Shown: positions 18,983 through 27,412, counted from the first letter of the stretch. The stretch is 64,000 nt of DNA from PFJX01 sp964542455 (GCA_964542455.1 CAZIUC010000015.1:1-64000), one strand, 5' to 3'. Numbers and translations are program-made. Notes: generated by a model from the letters alone, not told the origin.

Positions 18983-19384
18983 TCATTTCTTCAGGTTGTA
19001 GAACACCGTGGCGACATTGCCGTCGGAGTGGCAGCCGATGCACTTGGCGCGCTCAACCGCCTTCACTTTTTCCTTTTCACCGGCCACTTGTCTCGGAAAC
19101 TCGCTCTTGCGCAGATAGAGGTAGTTGTCCGGATAAGCTTCGTTGCTGTGGCAGCCGCCGCATTTGATGCCCAGGGTTTCCACATGGATCTGGTGGAAGC
19201 GCCCTTCCTCGCGCAGGGAATACTCCTTGCCCACGTTCACCGTGCCGGCGCGGATCGCCTCGGAGGTCTTGCGCAGGTTCATCGGCTTGTCTTCCGCCAT
19301 GACCCCGGCGGAGAGGGTAGCCAGGATGGCCATGAGAATAAGATTTTTGGCTACGCCGAAACTCCGAAAAGTCGTCGTTTTCAT
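18983..19384 (-). CDS. Periplasmic dihaem cytochrome c, molybdoenzyme partner
   Basis: A 133-residue protein with a Sec signal peptide (cleavage near GVMAEDK) and two haem sites, CGGCH and CIGCH. It starts one base after the stop of the 4Fe-4S subunit gene. It likely takes electrons from, or gives them to, the molybdoenzyme, in place of the NrfD/PsrC-type membrane subunit, which is absent here. I do not recognise a named family. Confidence 0.85.
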   Translation of the reverse strand: MKTTTFRSFGVAKNLILMAILATLSAGVMAEDKPMNLRKTSEAIRAGTVNVGKEYSLREEGRFHQIHVETLGIKCGGCHSNEAYPDNYLYLRKSEFPRQVAGEKEKVKAVERAKCIGCHSDGNVATVFYNLKK

Positions 19385-19385
19385 C

Positions 19386-20072
19386 TCAGTAATCTCCCCC
19401 GTTGAGGACGTAATAGACCTGCGGCTCGGTGCCGAACGCCTTCTTCAACTGCGTCGCCTTCTTCTTGGCGATGTAGACGGAGACGGCGCTGTTGGGATCG
19501 TCGATGTCGCCGAACACTCGCGCCCGCGTCGGGCAGACCAGGTCACAAGTGGGCGTGAACTCGGGCACCTTGCCGATCTGGTCCATCTTGCCGCTGGAAA
19601 CCGCCTTTTCCAGCTTGTGCCAGCAGAAGGTGCACTTCTCCACCGTCTTGGCCTTCTTGCGGTGCAGCGGTGAAAGATTGCCCATCTGCTCGTAAGGGGT
19701 CTTCTCGGCACCTGGGTAGAGTTGTTCCACCTTGGCCCCATTGAGTTGCGGCACGCCGTAGGGGCAGGTGGTGGCGCAATAGCCGCAGCCGGTGCACTTG
19801 TCGTAATCCACCAGCACCACGCCGAACTCGTTCTTGCTGATCGCCTTGAAGCCGGCCGCGTCGCAGGCCGCCTTGCAGGACGGGTGTTCGCAATGCATGC
19901 AGTTCATGGTGACGAAGTTGCGGGCCACATTGGGGTAGTTGCCGGTTTCGTACTCGATCATCACGTTCCAGGGGGATTCCGGCGTGAAGTGGTTCTCCAC
20001 CGCGCAGGCGGCCACGCAGGAGCGGCAGCCGAAGCAGCGTTCAGTGTCGATGACGCGAACAAACTTTGCCAT
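19386..20072 (-). CDS. DmsB/PsrB-like four-cluster 4Fe-4S electron-transfer subunit
   Basis: A 228-residue subunit with the four-cluster pattern of complex iron-sulfur molybdoenzymes: CFGCRSCVAAC, CMHCEHPSCKAAC, CTGCGYCATTCPYG and CTFCWH with CDLVCP. Each cluster would pass electrons between the catalytic subunit and the dihaem cytochrome. There is no signal peptide, so it presumably travels through Tat together with the catalytic subunit. It begins 12 bases after the catalytic gene. Confidence 0.92.
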   Translation of the reverse strand: MAKFVRVIDTERCFGCRSCVAACAVENHFTPESPWNVMIEYETGNYPNVARNFVTMNCMHCEHPSCKAACDAAGFKAISKNEFGVVLVDYDKCTGCGYCATTCPYGVPQLNGAKVEQLYPGAEKTPYEQMGNLSPLHRKKAKTVEKCTFCWHKLEKAVSSGKMDQIGKVPEFTPTCDLVCPTRARVFGDIDDPNSAVSVYIAKKKATQLKKAFGTEPQVYYVLNGGDY

Positions 20073-20084
20073 GGTGTCTTCTCC

Positions 20085-22697
20085 TTAGGCTTTGTAGAGC
20101 TTGACTTTGGTGTCGTTGAAGGAATTCATGCCGGCGATCCGGTCCGGATGCAGTTCCAACACGTTGTTGATCCAGGTCCCTTTCTTTGCATATTCGGGGA
20201 AGCCCAGACTCCACTGGCCATAGTGATAGGACACGGCGATGGTGTCGGGGCGGATGCCCTGGGTCAGCTTGACCTTGCCCTTGGCCTTGCCCACCCGGCT
20301 TTCCACCACCACCATGTCACCGTCCTTGATCCCCAACACCCTGCCGGTGGCGGTATTGACGGCGATGGTGTTCTCCGCCGCGTCGGCGCCGATGGCGAAA
20401 TTGAGGATGGGGTTTTGCGCGGTGTTGCCGGCCTGGTTGCGATACATGCGCTTATGGGTGATCAGATAGAGCGGGTAATCCTTGGCCTCGCGGTGCGGCG
20501 TCGGAAAAGCATGGTCCTTCAGCGGGATGGGCGAGTAGGCCACCTTGAACTGCGCCAGGTCGATGTTGGTGATGTTGTTGGCTTTCACCGTTTTCTCGAC
20601 GTTGGCGTAGCTGTCCACCAGGTGATCGGCGTAGAGCTTGATGCGCGGCTTGCCGGGGCCCTTGCAGCCCGCCTCGACGCTGTGGAGGTAACGGTCGTGG
20701 GTCGATATGGTCTTGCCGACGAAGGCATGCTCCAGGGCGTATTCGAAGGGCTTGCCGACCTTGTCCACCCACAGCACCTCGACCATTTCTCGTGAGGTGT
20801 AGTCACGGCCTTTCTGGAAGAGTGTCTTTTTCAAGCCCCACTTGCTGTTCAAGGCGTCTACATAGGCATCGCGCAATCCCAGACGCTTGGCCAGTTCCCA
20901 CAGGATGGTCGTGGCGTCGTAGGGGATGTTGTAGACGTTGGTGATCTGCTGGCGGATGGCGGAGTGCTTGGTGCCCGGCGTGCCGCGAGTGGGCGAGAAA
21001 TGCCAGGATTCGAGATAGGTCAGGTCCGGCAGCACGATGTCGGCGAACTGGGCCGTCTCGGTGTTGACGATGTCGATCACCACGTTGAAGGTCTTCTTCA
21101 GGCCGTCCTGTTGCTTGATGGCATCGGACGTGGAGAAGGGCCGGTTGGTGGCGAAGAAGATCTGCATCTCCGGCTGGTAACCCAAACCGAAGGCCTTGGG
21201 ATCGTCCACCGTGTATTGCACCTGCTGGCAGACCTCATGGGTGGCGTGCGGGTAATACACGCTCTTGGCCAGGTCCGCGCGCTTGGGGGGGTACTCGCAC
21301 TTGGAGGGTTCCAGGTATTCCGGATGACCCATGGCGTGTTCGAGCAACAGCCCGCCCGCCGCGTCGAGACTGCCGATCAGCATGTTCAAAATCAGCGACG
21401 CACGGGAGTTCTGAACCCCGAACTCCTTGGCCGACAGGCCCCGGAAGGTGTAGGACGCGACCGGGCGATAGCGGATGGGGTGGCCTTCGATGACCAGGGT
21501 CGAGCCGATTCGGGCGGCCTCGCCGATCTCCTTGGCCAGGCTCCTGGTGCGCGCGGCGGGCACGCCGGAAACCTCCTCGGCGTATTCCGGGGTGATGTCC
21601 TTCATGCTCTCCACCAGCACCTGGAAGGCGGTGCGACAGGGCTTGCCATCGACCGTGTAGCTGCCCGCGAGCGCGGCCTTGGCGGCAGCATCGTCATAGG
21701 TCTTGGCGGACTTGCTGGTCTCGTCCCAGACCCGCGGCTTGCCGTCCGCCCCCTTGAGCAGCCGGCCATCCTCCCCCACCAGTTGGGTGGCGTTGGTGTA
21801 GGTGGCCAGGAAGTCGGTGTCGATGGTGTTGTTGTCGATGAGCTGTTTGCACAGGGCCAGAATGAACACGGCGTCCTTGCCGGGGCGCATCGGTATCCAC
21901 TCGTCGGCCTTGGCGGCGGCATGCGAGAAGCGCGGCTCGATGACGATCATCTTCATGCCACGCTCCTTGCCTTCGATGATGGCGTGGTCCAGCCAGCGCG
22001 ACCACTGCTCGCCCTCGAATGGATTGCTGCCGAAGTTGAGGTAAAGCTGGGTGTATTCCAGGTCCGGGAGGTGGCCATGTCCGCCCCAGGTGTTTTCATC
22101 CGCCACGTGGCGGGCGGCTTCGCAGGTGGTGGTGCGGTGCACCAGGTTGGGGGTGCCGAAGGCGGCGACGAACGCCTTGGGGAACTGGTCGCCGATGGTG
22201 TATTTGCCGTGGCCGTGGTGCCAGATCAGCTTGGCCGGGTTGTCCGCCTTGATCTTGGCCAGCTTGTCGGTAAGGGTCTGGAACGCTTCATCCCAGGAGA
22301 TTTCCACCCACTTGGGATCTTCGTGCATGCCCTTGTTGGGATTGGTGCGTTTCAACGGCTTCTTCAGCCGATAGGGGTTATAGGTGTTGAACACCCCCGA
22401 GACGCCCTTCGGACAGATGCCCCAGTTGTAATAGGCCGCGCGTGCCTTGTCGGGATAGATGGCACGGATCACGCCATCGGACACGCGGGCTTCGATGCCG
22501 CAGAAATTGACGCAATGGACACAGGTGGACTTGATCACCTGATCGCCAAGCGCCGAATTCGCGACCGCGGATGCTTCCGCCTTGTCAGCGGCTTGGGCGA
22601 TGGTGGACAAGCTGCATCCGAACAGGGAGGGTACGACGCTACTCGCGCCGGCCACCGCTCCCACACCCTTGATGAAACTCCTGCGCGTAACGTTCAT
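20085..22697 (-). CDS. Tat-exported molybdopterin oxidoreductase, catalytic subunit, substrate unknown
   Basis: An 870-residue enzyme of the DMSO reductase superfamily. It has a twin-arginine signal (TRRSFIKGVG, with a lipobox-like FGCS nearby). The 4Fe-4S motif C-x2-C-x3-C-x28-C begins at CVHCVNFC. RTTTCEAARH is the likely region of the Mo ligand, probably Cys. It has the full set of molybdopterin-binding domains and a molybdopterin dinucleotide-binding C-terminus. Relatives include polysulfide, thiosulfate, tetrathionate and arsenate reductases; I cannot place it with one of them. The partners are a four-cluster subunit, a dihaem cytochrome and a chaperone, with no membrane subunit. A strong Shine-Dalgarno (GAGGAG, 7 bases) supports the start. 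Confidence 0.88.
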   Translation of the reverse strand: MNVTRRSFIKGVGAVAGASSVVPSLFGCSLSTIAQAADKAEASAVANSALGDQVIKSTCVHCVNFCGIEARVSDGVIRAIYPDKARAAYYNWGICPKGVSGVFNTYNPYRLKKPLKRTNPNKGMHEDPKWVEISWDEAFQTLTDKLAKIKADNPAKLIWHHGHGKYTIGDQFPKAFVAAFGTPNLVHRTTTCEAARHVADENTWGGHGHLPDLEYTQLYLNFGSNPFEGEQWSRWLDHAIIEGKERGMKMIVIEPRFSHAAAKADEWIPMRPGKDAVFILALCKQLIDNNTIDTDFLATYTNATQLVGEDGRLLKGADGKPRVWDETSKSAKTYDDAAAKAALAGSYTVDGKPCRTAFQVLVESMKDITPEYAEEVSGVPAARTRSLAKEIGEAARIGSTLVIEGHPIRYRPVASYTFRGLSAKEFGVQNSRASLILNMLIGSLDAAGGLLLEHAMGHPEYLEPSKCEYPPKRADLAKSVYYPHATHEVCQQVQYTVDDPKAFGLGYQPEMQIFFATNRPFSTSDAIKQQDGLKKTFNVVIDIVNTETAQFADIVLPDLTYLESWHFSPTRGTPGTKHSAIRQQITNVYNIPYDATTILWELAKRLGLRDAYVDALNSKWGLKKTLFQKGRDYTSREMVEVLWVDKVGKPFEYALEHAFVGKTISTHDRYLHSVEAGCKGPGKPRIKLYADHLVDSYANVEKTVKANNITNIDLAQFKVAYSPIPLKDHAFPTPHREAKDYPLYLITHKRMYRNQAGNTAQNPILNFAIGADAAENTIAVNTATGRVLGIKDGDMVVVESRVGKAKGKVKLTQGIRPDTIAVSYHYGQWSLGFPEYAKKGTWINNVLELHPDRIAGMNSFNDTKVKLYKA

Positions 22698-22749
22698 CTT
22701 CTATCTCCTCATGACGTCAGGGACAAAAACCGAGCACCAGCCTGGAGAA

Positions 22750-22794
22750 CATGGCGGACGGTAAAAAGGGAATCAGGCGGCGGTGTCCGCCATG
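22750..22794 (-). promoter_or_regulatory. Leader hairpin of the molybdoenzyme operon
   Basis: CATGGCGGAC (22750-22759) and GTCCGCCATG (22785-22794) form a perfect 10-bp stem in the leader, about 50 bases before the catalytic gene. On the minus strand its loop contains CTTTTTAC but no T-run follows the stem. It could be an attenuator or an mRNA-stability element. Confidence 0.45.
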
Positions 22795-23144
22795 TTGTTC
22801 GGCCAATTCAACCTAGAAACGGCAGTTGAACGCGCCCGAGTGTGCGGTTTGCGCATCGCCTGGCAAGGCGCGACGACGCAGCGGGCCGGGGCCCGCAAGG
22901 AGGAGCAACGCAGCCAGACGGCGCGCAAACCGTGCAATCGGGCGCGTAGCGGCGTCACCCAGTGGGTGAGCGCAATCGGAGACGCTGACACCCGCACATA
23001 CGCGGCCATCACAAGGGCTGAGGAGCGGTCAACTGCCGTTTCTAGGTTCAAGGCGTATCCGGCCTCAAATTCGCGCCGCGGCTGTGCCTTGGGTATCTCC
23101 GTCGGCAAAATGCCGGTAAACAAAACGAGCGAACGACGCTTCAT
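22773..23144 (-). pseudogene. Small ORF interrupted by an inverted-repeat element
   Basis: A short frame begins MKRRSLVLFTGILPTEI with a good ribosome site (AGGAG at 23152-23156, 8 bases before the ATG at 23144). After 31 or so codons it enters the 239-bp element at 22810-23048. Codons beyond the element (LNWPNNMADTAA) end at 22773. Without the element the frame would encode only about 43 residues. I do not recognise it. It could be a leader peptide or a gene eroded by the insertion. Confidence 0.4.
22810..23048. repeat. 239-bp MITE-like element with 20-bp perfect terminal inverted repeats
   Basis: AACCTAGAAACGGCAGTTGA at 22810-22829 is repeated in perfect inversion at 23029-23048. A second, imperfect inner inverted repeat (CGCGCCCGA...GGTTTGCGC and its complement near 22930-22955) gives a nested palindrome. 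It encodes nothing plausible. It looks like a non-autonomous mobile or intergenic repeat. It sits between the FNR-type site and the molybdoenzyme operon. Confidence 0.8.
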
Positions 23145-23253
23145 GGTTTTGTCTCCTGGGGATGCGAATCACATTCGGCTGGTAGGGTTGTACCGGCTGA
23201 AAGCCAAACTACTCAGAAAGGGACGAAAGCCATAACAGAACGCGAAAAAAGCC

Positions 23254-23265
23254 TGATCCCGATCA
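23254..23265. promoter_or_regulatory. FNR/CRP-type operator palindrome
   Basis: TGAT-CCCG-ATCA is a perfect match to the TTGAT-N4-ATCAA core except for the first outer base. It lies about 40 bases past the end of the Fnr-like gene and 557 bases upstream of the molybdoenzyme start. It would be about 320 bases away if the 239-bp element were removed. It is the likely target of the adjacent regulator. Confidence 0.55.
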
Positions 23266-23306
23266 AATAACCCGACTTGTTCAATCAGGTATTGCCTGCA
23301 TGGCCA

Positions 23307-24023
23307 CTACTGCTGAGGGGCGCTGTTGGCCAGGTTGAAGGCGACCAATTTGTGGCTGTCCAGAATGCGGATGTAACGGCCTTTGACCTCGATGGCGCCC
23401 TCCTGGCCCAGTTGCTGGAACACCCGCGACAGCGTTTCCTGAGCCAGGCTCAAGCGGGTGGCGATGTCTCGCTTGCTGCTGGGCAGCACGATGTCATAAG
23501 CGCGCGTTTCGGGATCGGGACGCTGTTGCAGCAGGAAGCAGCTCACCCGTTGCAGACTGGAGCGCTGCGTGCAATTTTCTATGTCGTGTATCAGGCCCTG
23601 TATCTGGCGGGAAGTGGCGGCCAGGAGATGGCCGACCAGCGCCGTGTCCTGCCGCGCTTCGTCCAGGACGGCCTCGCGATCCAGTGCGATCAAGTGGCAA
23701 TCCGCTTCCGCCCTTGCCCCCACGGGATAACGCTCCCTTAGCCAGATCGGGGCCACGCACACTGGCATACCCGGGCCGACCCGATCCAGCGACTTGTCCG
23801 CGCCGGTGGACAGGGAAAGAAACAGTTTGATCTGGCCGCCGACAAGAATATGCAGGAAATCCGCTGTATCACCCTTGGCAAACAGGATTTCTTGCCGTTG
23901 CAGAGCCACTTGCCGCGTCTCCCGCGCCAATCGGTTCAGGCTCGCGGCGGACACCCCCTTGAAACAGGATAGTCGGCCCATCGTTTCAACGATCTGGGCA
24001 TGGGGCTGGATGCGGATGTTCAT
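23307..24023 (-). CDS. Crp/Fnr-family transcription regulator
   Basis: A 238-residue regulator with an N-terminal cyclic-nucleotide-type sensing domain (about residues 15-130), a dimer helix, and a C-terminal winged helix (SKRDIATRLSLAQETLSRVF). The recognition helix carries E-T-L-S-R, the spacing used by FNR to read TTGAT. It lacks the N-terminal cysteine set of FNR, so it does not look like an oxygen-sensing Fe-S protein; Dnr-like or another signal is more likely. ATG 24023 is chosen because AGGAG lies 7 bases before it. A sigma-54 promoter and paired AioR-type sites lie upstream, suggesting arsenite-dependent expression. Confidence 0.88.
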   Translation of the reverse strand: MNIRIQPHAQIVETMGRLSCFKGVSAASLNRLARETRQVALQRQEILFAKGDTADFLHILVGGQIKLFLSLSTGADKSLDRVGPGMPVCVAPIWLRERYPVGARAEADCHLIALDREAVLDEARQDTALVGHLLAATSRQIQGLIHDIENCTQRSSLQRVSCFLLQQRPDPETRAYDIVLPSSKRDIATRLSLAQETLSRVFQQLGQEGAIEVKGRYIRILDSHKLVAFNLANSAPQQ

Positions 24024-24054
24024 GCTTCGGCTCCTGAAGGTTGCCCTGTCAACA

Positions 24055-24069
24055 GCAACAGCCATGCCA
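24055..24069 (-). promoter_or_regulatory. Sigma-54 promoter of the Fnr-like gene
   Basis: On the minus strand, TGGCATGGCTGTTGC has the GG-N10-GC spacing and TTGC -12 box of sigma-54 promoters. The predicted start near 24043 gives a 20-base leader that contains the Shine-Dalgarno. Confidence 0.75.
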
Positions 24070-24207
24070 GAGCGAAGCCGGGACGTCTTTCAGAGTGGGT
24101 AATCGGCGCGGAAATTTTGCCTGGAGCCAAATCCGGCGCGGCCCGCGGGGCAAGTGGCAGAACCTCGCCATTCTTGTAAGGAAGCTCCCACGCCGGCCTT
24201 TTTGTTA

Positions 24208-24264
24208 TTACCTCAAGGTAACAATATGCCTGGATGAGCAGGGAAAAATATTACCTACTGGTAA
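24208..24264. promoter_or_regulatory. Paired enhancer palindromes upstream of the Fnr-like gene
   Basis: TTACC-TCAA-GGTAA (24208-24221) and TTACC-TACT-GGTAA (24251-24264) have centres 43 bp apart. They lie about 171 and 214 bases upstream of the predicted sigma-54 start. They match the pairs at aioBA and at aioX, so AioR is the likely binder. Confidence 0.75.
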
Positions 24265-24320
24265 CACATCATCATGCTTCCTCGGCCTACTCGGGCTTTG
24301 GCCCGGTCGGCAGGAAGGGG

Positions 24321-24344
24321 AAAAGGCCGGTCTCGCGACCGGCC
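24321..24344 (-). terminator. Terminator of aioBA
   Basis: On the minus strand, a 7-bp stem GGCCGGT/ACCGGCC with a 6-base loop (24325-24344) is followed by TTTT (24324-24321). It is 28 bases after the aioA stop. Confidence 0.7.
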
Positions 24345-24371
24345 CGTCCTGGCGCCTAGGCAGATCGGGGT

Positions 24372-26846
24372 TCAGGCCTTGTACTGGCGCGACTTGAAGC
24401 TCACCGTGGACTTGTATTCACCGCTGGTGACTTTGCGGATGTTGGCCCAGGTGTGCTTGTAGTCGGGCAGGACGTTGCGGTCCACCGCATCGGTGGTCAC
24501 GTCGCCGACCACGCCGTTGTAGTGGCCGAACTGCATGAACACGTGGTTGCGCTTGGCTTCCGGCACCAGGTAGGCCATGGCGTAGGTGGCGCCGTAGTCG
24601 TTGAACAACTCGACGATGTCGCCACTGGCGATGCCCAACTCCTTGGCGTCGTCCGGGTTGATCTCCAGCGGCGCCATCGGCCAACGTTGCTTGGCGTCGG
24701 CCGCGAACTGCTCGTGGTAGCCGGTCTGCCAGATCTCGTTGACGCGGCCGTTGTTGACCCAGAAGCGGTACTTGTCCTTCTGCGTCTGCACCGCCTTGAA
24801 GAAGCCGTTCCAGGGCGAGGGCTTGAAGTGGGCGAGGCCGTCGTCGGTGCCGAATTTCTCCGTATAGAGCATCTCGGTGCCGATCAGCTTGCCGTTCTTC
24901 ACTTCCTTGATCGGTAGTTGCACGCCGTTGTTGCCCGCCGCTTTAAGGAGTGCGTAGGTGGCGAGGTTCCCAGTCTCGCCGCCTTGGCTGTGAATCTCTC
25001 CGCCCACGTCCTTGGCGCCCTGGAGGCGGAAGCCGTCGTTGAAGGCGTCTTCCTCGGTCTTCCAGTCGAAGCCCTTGAAACGGTCGGCCATCTTGGCGTT
25101 GCCTTCGGCGTGATACATGGCTTTCAAGGTATTGGCGATATCGGCCGAGATCAGGCAGTCGGGTTTGGCGGAGCCGGGCGGGTCCATGAAGCGCTCGCTC
25201 AAACGCATTCGCCGCTCGCCGCTCATCGAGGTCAGGTTCATCTCGCCCGGATGCACGGCGGGCATCATAAGATGGGCGGCCTCGGCCATCATGGTGGGGT
25301 AAAGGTTGATGTGGGTGACGAACAGGCCGCCCTTGGTGGAAATGGCGTCGAAGATCACGTCCACCATTTCCGCCGTGCTGGCCCCTCGCGCCTTGCGCAG
25401 GGCTTCCTTGACGATCTCGGAACGGCGCATCACCGCATCGCGGAAGTTCTCGGCGTTGAGGGTGGTCTGGAACGGGTTGACCGCCCAGGCGGTATACATC
25501 ATGCCCTTGCCGGCGATGATTTCCTGGTCGTTGTACAACTTCTCGCCGGTCGGGTGCGGCGGCCGCGCATAGCCTTCCTGGTGGCCGCCCATGCGCACGC
25601 AACCGGTGCCGCGACGGCCGCCGACGTTGTGGGTGGCGATGACCAGATCGAGCAGGGCGGACTGGATCAGGTAATTGTCGTTGCCCCAGATGATGCCCTT
25701 CTCGTAGCCGTGCATGGTGCGCTTCAGCTTGCCGCCGGCCTTGGGCTTGTAGGCCCATTCCGCCGCCTGCTTCAGCTTGGCCACCGCGATGCCGGTGATC
25801 TTGGAACACTCGTCCAGGCTCAAGGTGTTGGCCTTGGCCGCTTCGTCGAAGCCCTTGGTGCGGCGGGCGATGAAGTCCTTGTCGATCCAGCCCTGCTCGA
25901 TGACATAGGTGAACAGGCCGTTGAACAGCGCCACGTCGGTGCCGGGCAGGAGGTCCAGGTGAATGACGCGGTCCGGCGCGGTGGCCTCGGCGATGGCGAT
26001 GGACGCGGTCTTGCGCGGGTCGACGAAAATCACCTTGCCGTCACCCACTTCCTCACCGTGGAACCATTCCTTCTTCTTGTCCACGGTGATGCCCTGGATG
26101 TTGGGCAGCCAGTGCACCAGGAAGTAGTTGGTCTGGGTCTCATACGGGTTGCAGCCGATGGCGACGATGCAGTCCGCCACTTCCGCGTCTTCATACGAAT
26201 TGTTCAGCTCCATGATGCCCATCTCGCGGGTGGCGTGGCATTCGGAGTTGTAGGACGGGCGGTTGTGAATCCGCACCAGTGGGGTTTGCAGCGCGGTGAA
26301 CATCAGCTTGCCCGCGCCCCAGGTGTTCTCGAAGCCGCCACCGGCGCCGCCGTGGTCGGCGGAGTCGAAGGCCAGTTCGCGTGGGCCCTTGGCATCCAGC
26401 ACCTTCTTGGTCACCCCGGCGTAGATCGCCAGGGCCTGTTCCCAATCGGTTTCCAGCCACTGGTCGCCGGTGTGCAGGCGCGGGTGCTTCATGCGCTCGC
26501 CGGTCTGGCTGCCGTCTGCGTACATGTAGCTGGCCATGTGCAGGCCGCGCACCGAGCCGCCGCCCTGGTTCACCACGCATTCCTTGTCGGGGACGACGAG
26601 GATGTTGCTGCGGCGGCCGTCCTTGTCGGTCACCACGTTCTGCTGGGTGGGAGACAGGATGGTGGAGAAGGGCGGCAACTGCCTGCGGAAATCCAGGCCC
26701 AGCGCGTTCTGGTGCGCGGCTTTGCCGCCTTCCTGGGCTTCCGGCCATTTGTAGACGTGGTAGCCACATCCGACGATGCAGAAGTGGCAGGTCATGTTGG
26801 TCTTCTGTGCGTTGACCGGGGGGAGAACGATGCGATCGTTGGCCAT
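24372..26846 (-). CDS. aioA: Arsenite oxidase large (molybdopterin) subunit AioA
   Basis: An 824-residue periplasmic catalytic subunit that oxidises As(III) to As(V) and passes electrons through its 3Fe-4S cluster to the Rieske subunit. The cluster ligands C20-x2-C23-x3-C27 (TCHFCIVGCGY) are present, with Ser98 in place of a fourth Cys, as in known AioA. The N-terminus NQ/KTNMTCHFCIVGCGYH and the overall length fit the family closely. It has no signal peptide of its own; AioB supplies the Tat signal. It starts 14 bases after aioB with AGGAGG 9 bases before the ATG. It has no Mo-ligating side chain position resembling Cys/Ser, as expected for AioA. Confidence 0.97.
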   Translation of the reverse strand: MANDRIVLPPVNAQKTNMTCHFCIVGCGYHVYKWPEAQEGGKAAHQNALGLDFRRQLPPFSTILSPTQQNVVTDKDGRRSNILVVPDKECVVNQGGGSVRGLHMASYMYADGSQTGERMKHPRLHTGDQWLETDWEQALAIYAGVTKKVLDAKGPRELAFDSADHGGAGGGFENTWGAGKLMFTALQTPLVRIHNRPSYNSECHATREMGIMELNNSYEDAEVADCIVAIGCNPYETQTNYFLVHWLPNIQGITVDKKKEWFHGEEVGDGKVIFVDPRKTASIAIAEATAPDRVIHLDLLPGTDVALFNGLFTYVIEQGWIDKDFIARRTKGFDEAAKANTLSLDECSKITGIAVAKLKQAAEWAYKPKAGGKLKRTMHGYEKGIIWGNDNYLIQSALLDLVIATHNVGGRRGTGCVRMGGHQEGYARPPHPTGEKLYNDQEIIAGKGMMYTAWAVNPFQTTLNAENFRDAVMRRSEIVKEALRKARGASTAEMVDVIFDAISTKGGLFVTHINLYPTMMAEAAHLMMPAVHPGEMNLTSMSGERRMRLSERFMDPPGSAKPDCLISADIANTLKAMYHAEGNAKMADRFKGFDWKTEEDAFNDGFRLQGAKDVGGEIHSQGGETGNLATYALLKAAGNNGVQLPIKEVKNGKLIGTEMLYTEKFGTDDGLAHFKPSPWNGFFKAVQTQKDKYRFWVNNGRVNEIWQTGYHEQFAADAKQRWPMAPLEINPDDAKELGIASGDIVELFNDYGATYAMAYLVPEAKRNHVFMQFGHYNGVVGDVTTDAVDRNVLPDYKHTWANIRKVTSGEYKSTVSFKSRQYKA

Positions 26847-26860
26847 GTTGTGTCGCCTCC

Positions 26861-27412
26861 TTAAAGGACGTTGGCCTGGCGGCCGAAGATGAGGCCGTTA
26901 ACGGCCACTGCGGCGATCATGTCGGTCTTCGCGTCGTACTCCAGCACGATCTGCGGCAGCTTGGTCGGGGCTTGGCCGCACACCATCTGGCCGCCCTTTT
27001 CCGCGTCGAATATCGAGTAGTGGCAGGGGCACTTGAAGCAGCGGTCGTTGCTGTCATAGACCGTGGGGCAACCCTGGTGGGTACACATGATGCTGTAGGC
27101 GACGATGTCGCCGTCCGGGCCGACGCCGCCAGGCACCGGCGCGCCCATCTTCACCGCCGAGCAGGGGCTGGCCGCATCCGGGTAATTGAACGGCACCGGC
27201 TGGTTGACCTTCATGGTCTTCACCCGCGCCACGGTTTTCAGCTTGTAAGGCAGCGTGGCGGCGGTATTGACGGCCGCCTCGGCTGTGGCGGGAGCCAGGC
27301 CCGCGACGGCCACGCCGGCACCGGCGGCCAGGCCACCACCCATCTTGAAGAAGTCACGGCGGGAGGGAGAGGCGGGCTGGGTCGAAACGGGTTGGCTCGG
27401 GGTTTCACTCAT
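26861..27412 (-). CDS. aioB: Arsenite oxidase Rieske subunit AioB
   Basis: A 183-residue small subunit. A Tat signal (SRRDFFKMGGG, cleavage near residue 47) exports the AioBA complex. The Rieske 2Fe-2S ligands are CTHQGC and CPCHYS. It accepts electrons from AioA and hands them to a cytochrome c or azurin. It is the first gene of the operon, with GGAG 8 bases upstream of the ATG and a sigma-54 promoter about 50-65 bases upstream. Confidence 0.97.
   Translation of the reverse strand: MSETPSQPVSTQPASPSRRDFFKMGGGLAAGAGVAVAGLAPATAEAAVNTAATLPYKLKTVARVKTMKVNQPVPFNYPDAASPCSAVKMGAPVPGGVGPDGDIVAYSIMCTHQGCPTVYDSNDRCFKCPCHYSIFDAEKGGQMVCGQAPTKLPQIVLEYDAKTDMIAAVAVNGLIFGRQANVL

Noticed and set aside
20964..22829. 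A 621-codon open frame opposite the molybdoenzyme gene.
   Set aside because: It is a GC-rich antisense shadow with no motif; the opposite strand encodes a clear enzyme with all family motifs.
22783..23235. A 150-codon plus-strand frame across the 239-bp element.
   Set aside because: Most of it is the palindromic element and its flanks; there is no ribosome site and no family.
24918..26864. A 648-codon open frame opposite aioA.
   Set aside because: Its composition (Gly, Val, His, Ala-rich) is that of an antisense frame, and aioA is unambiguous.
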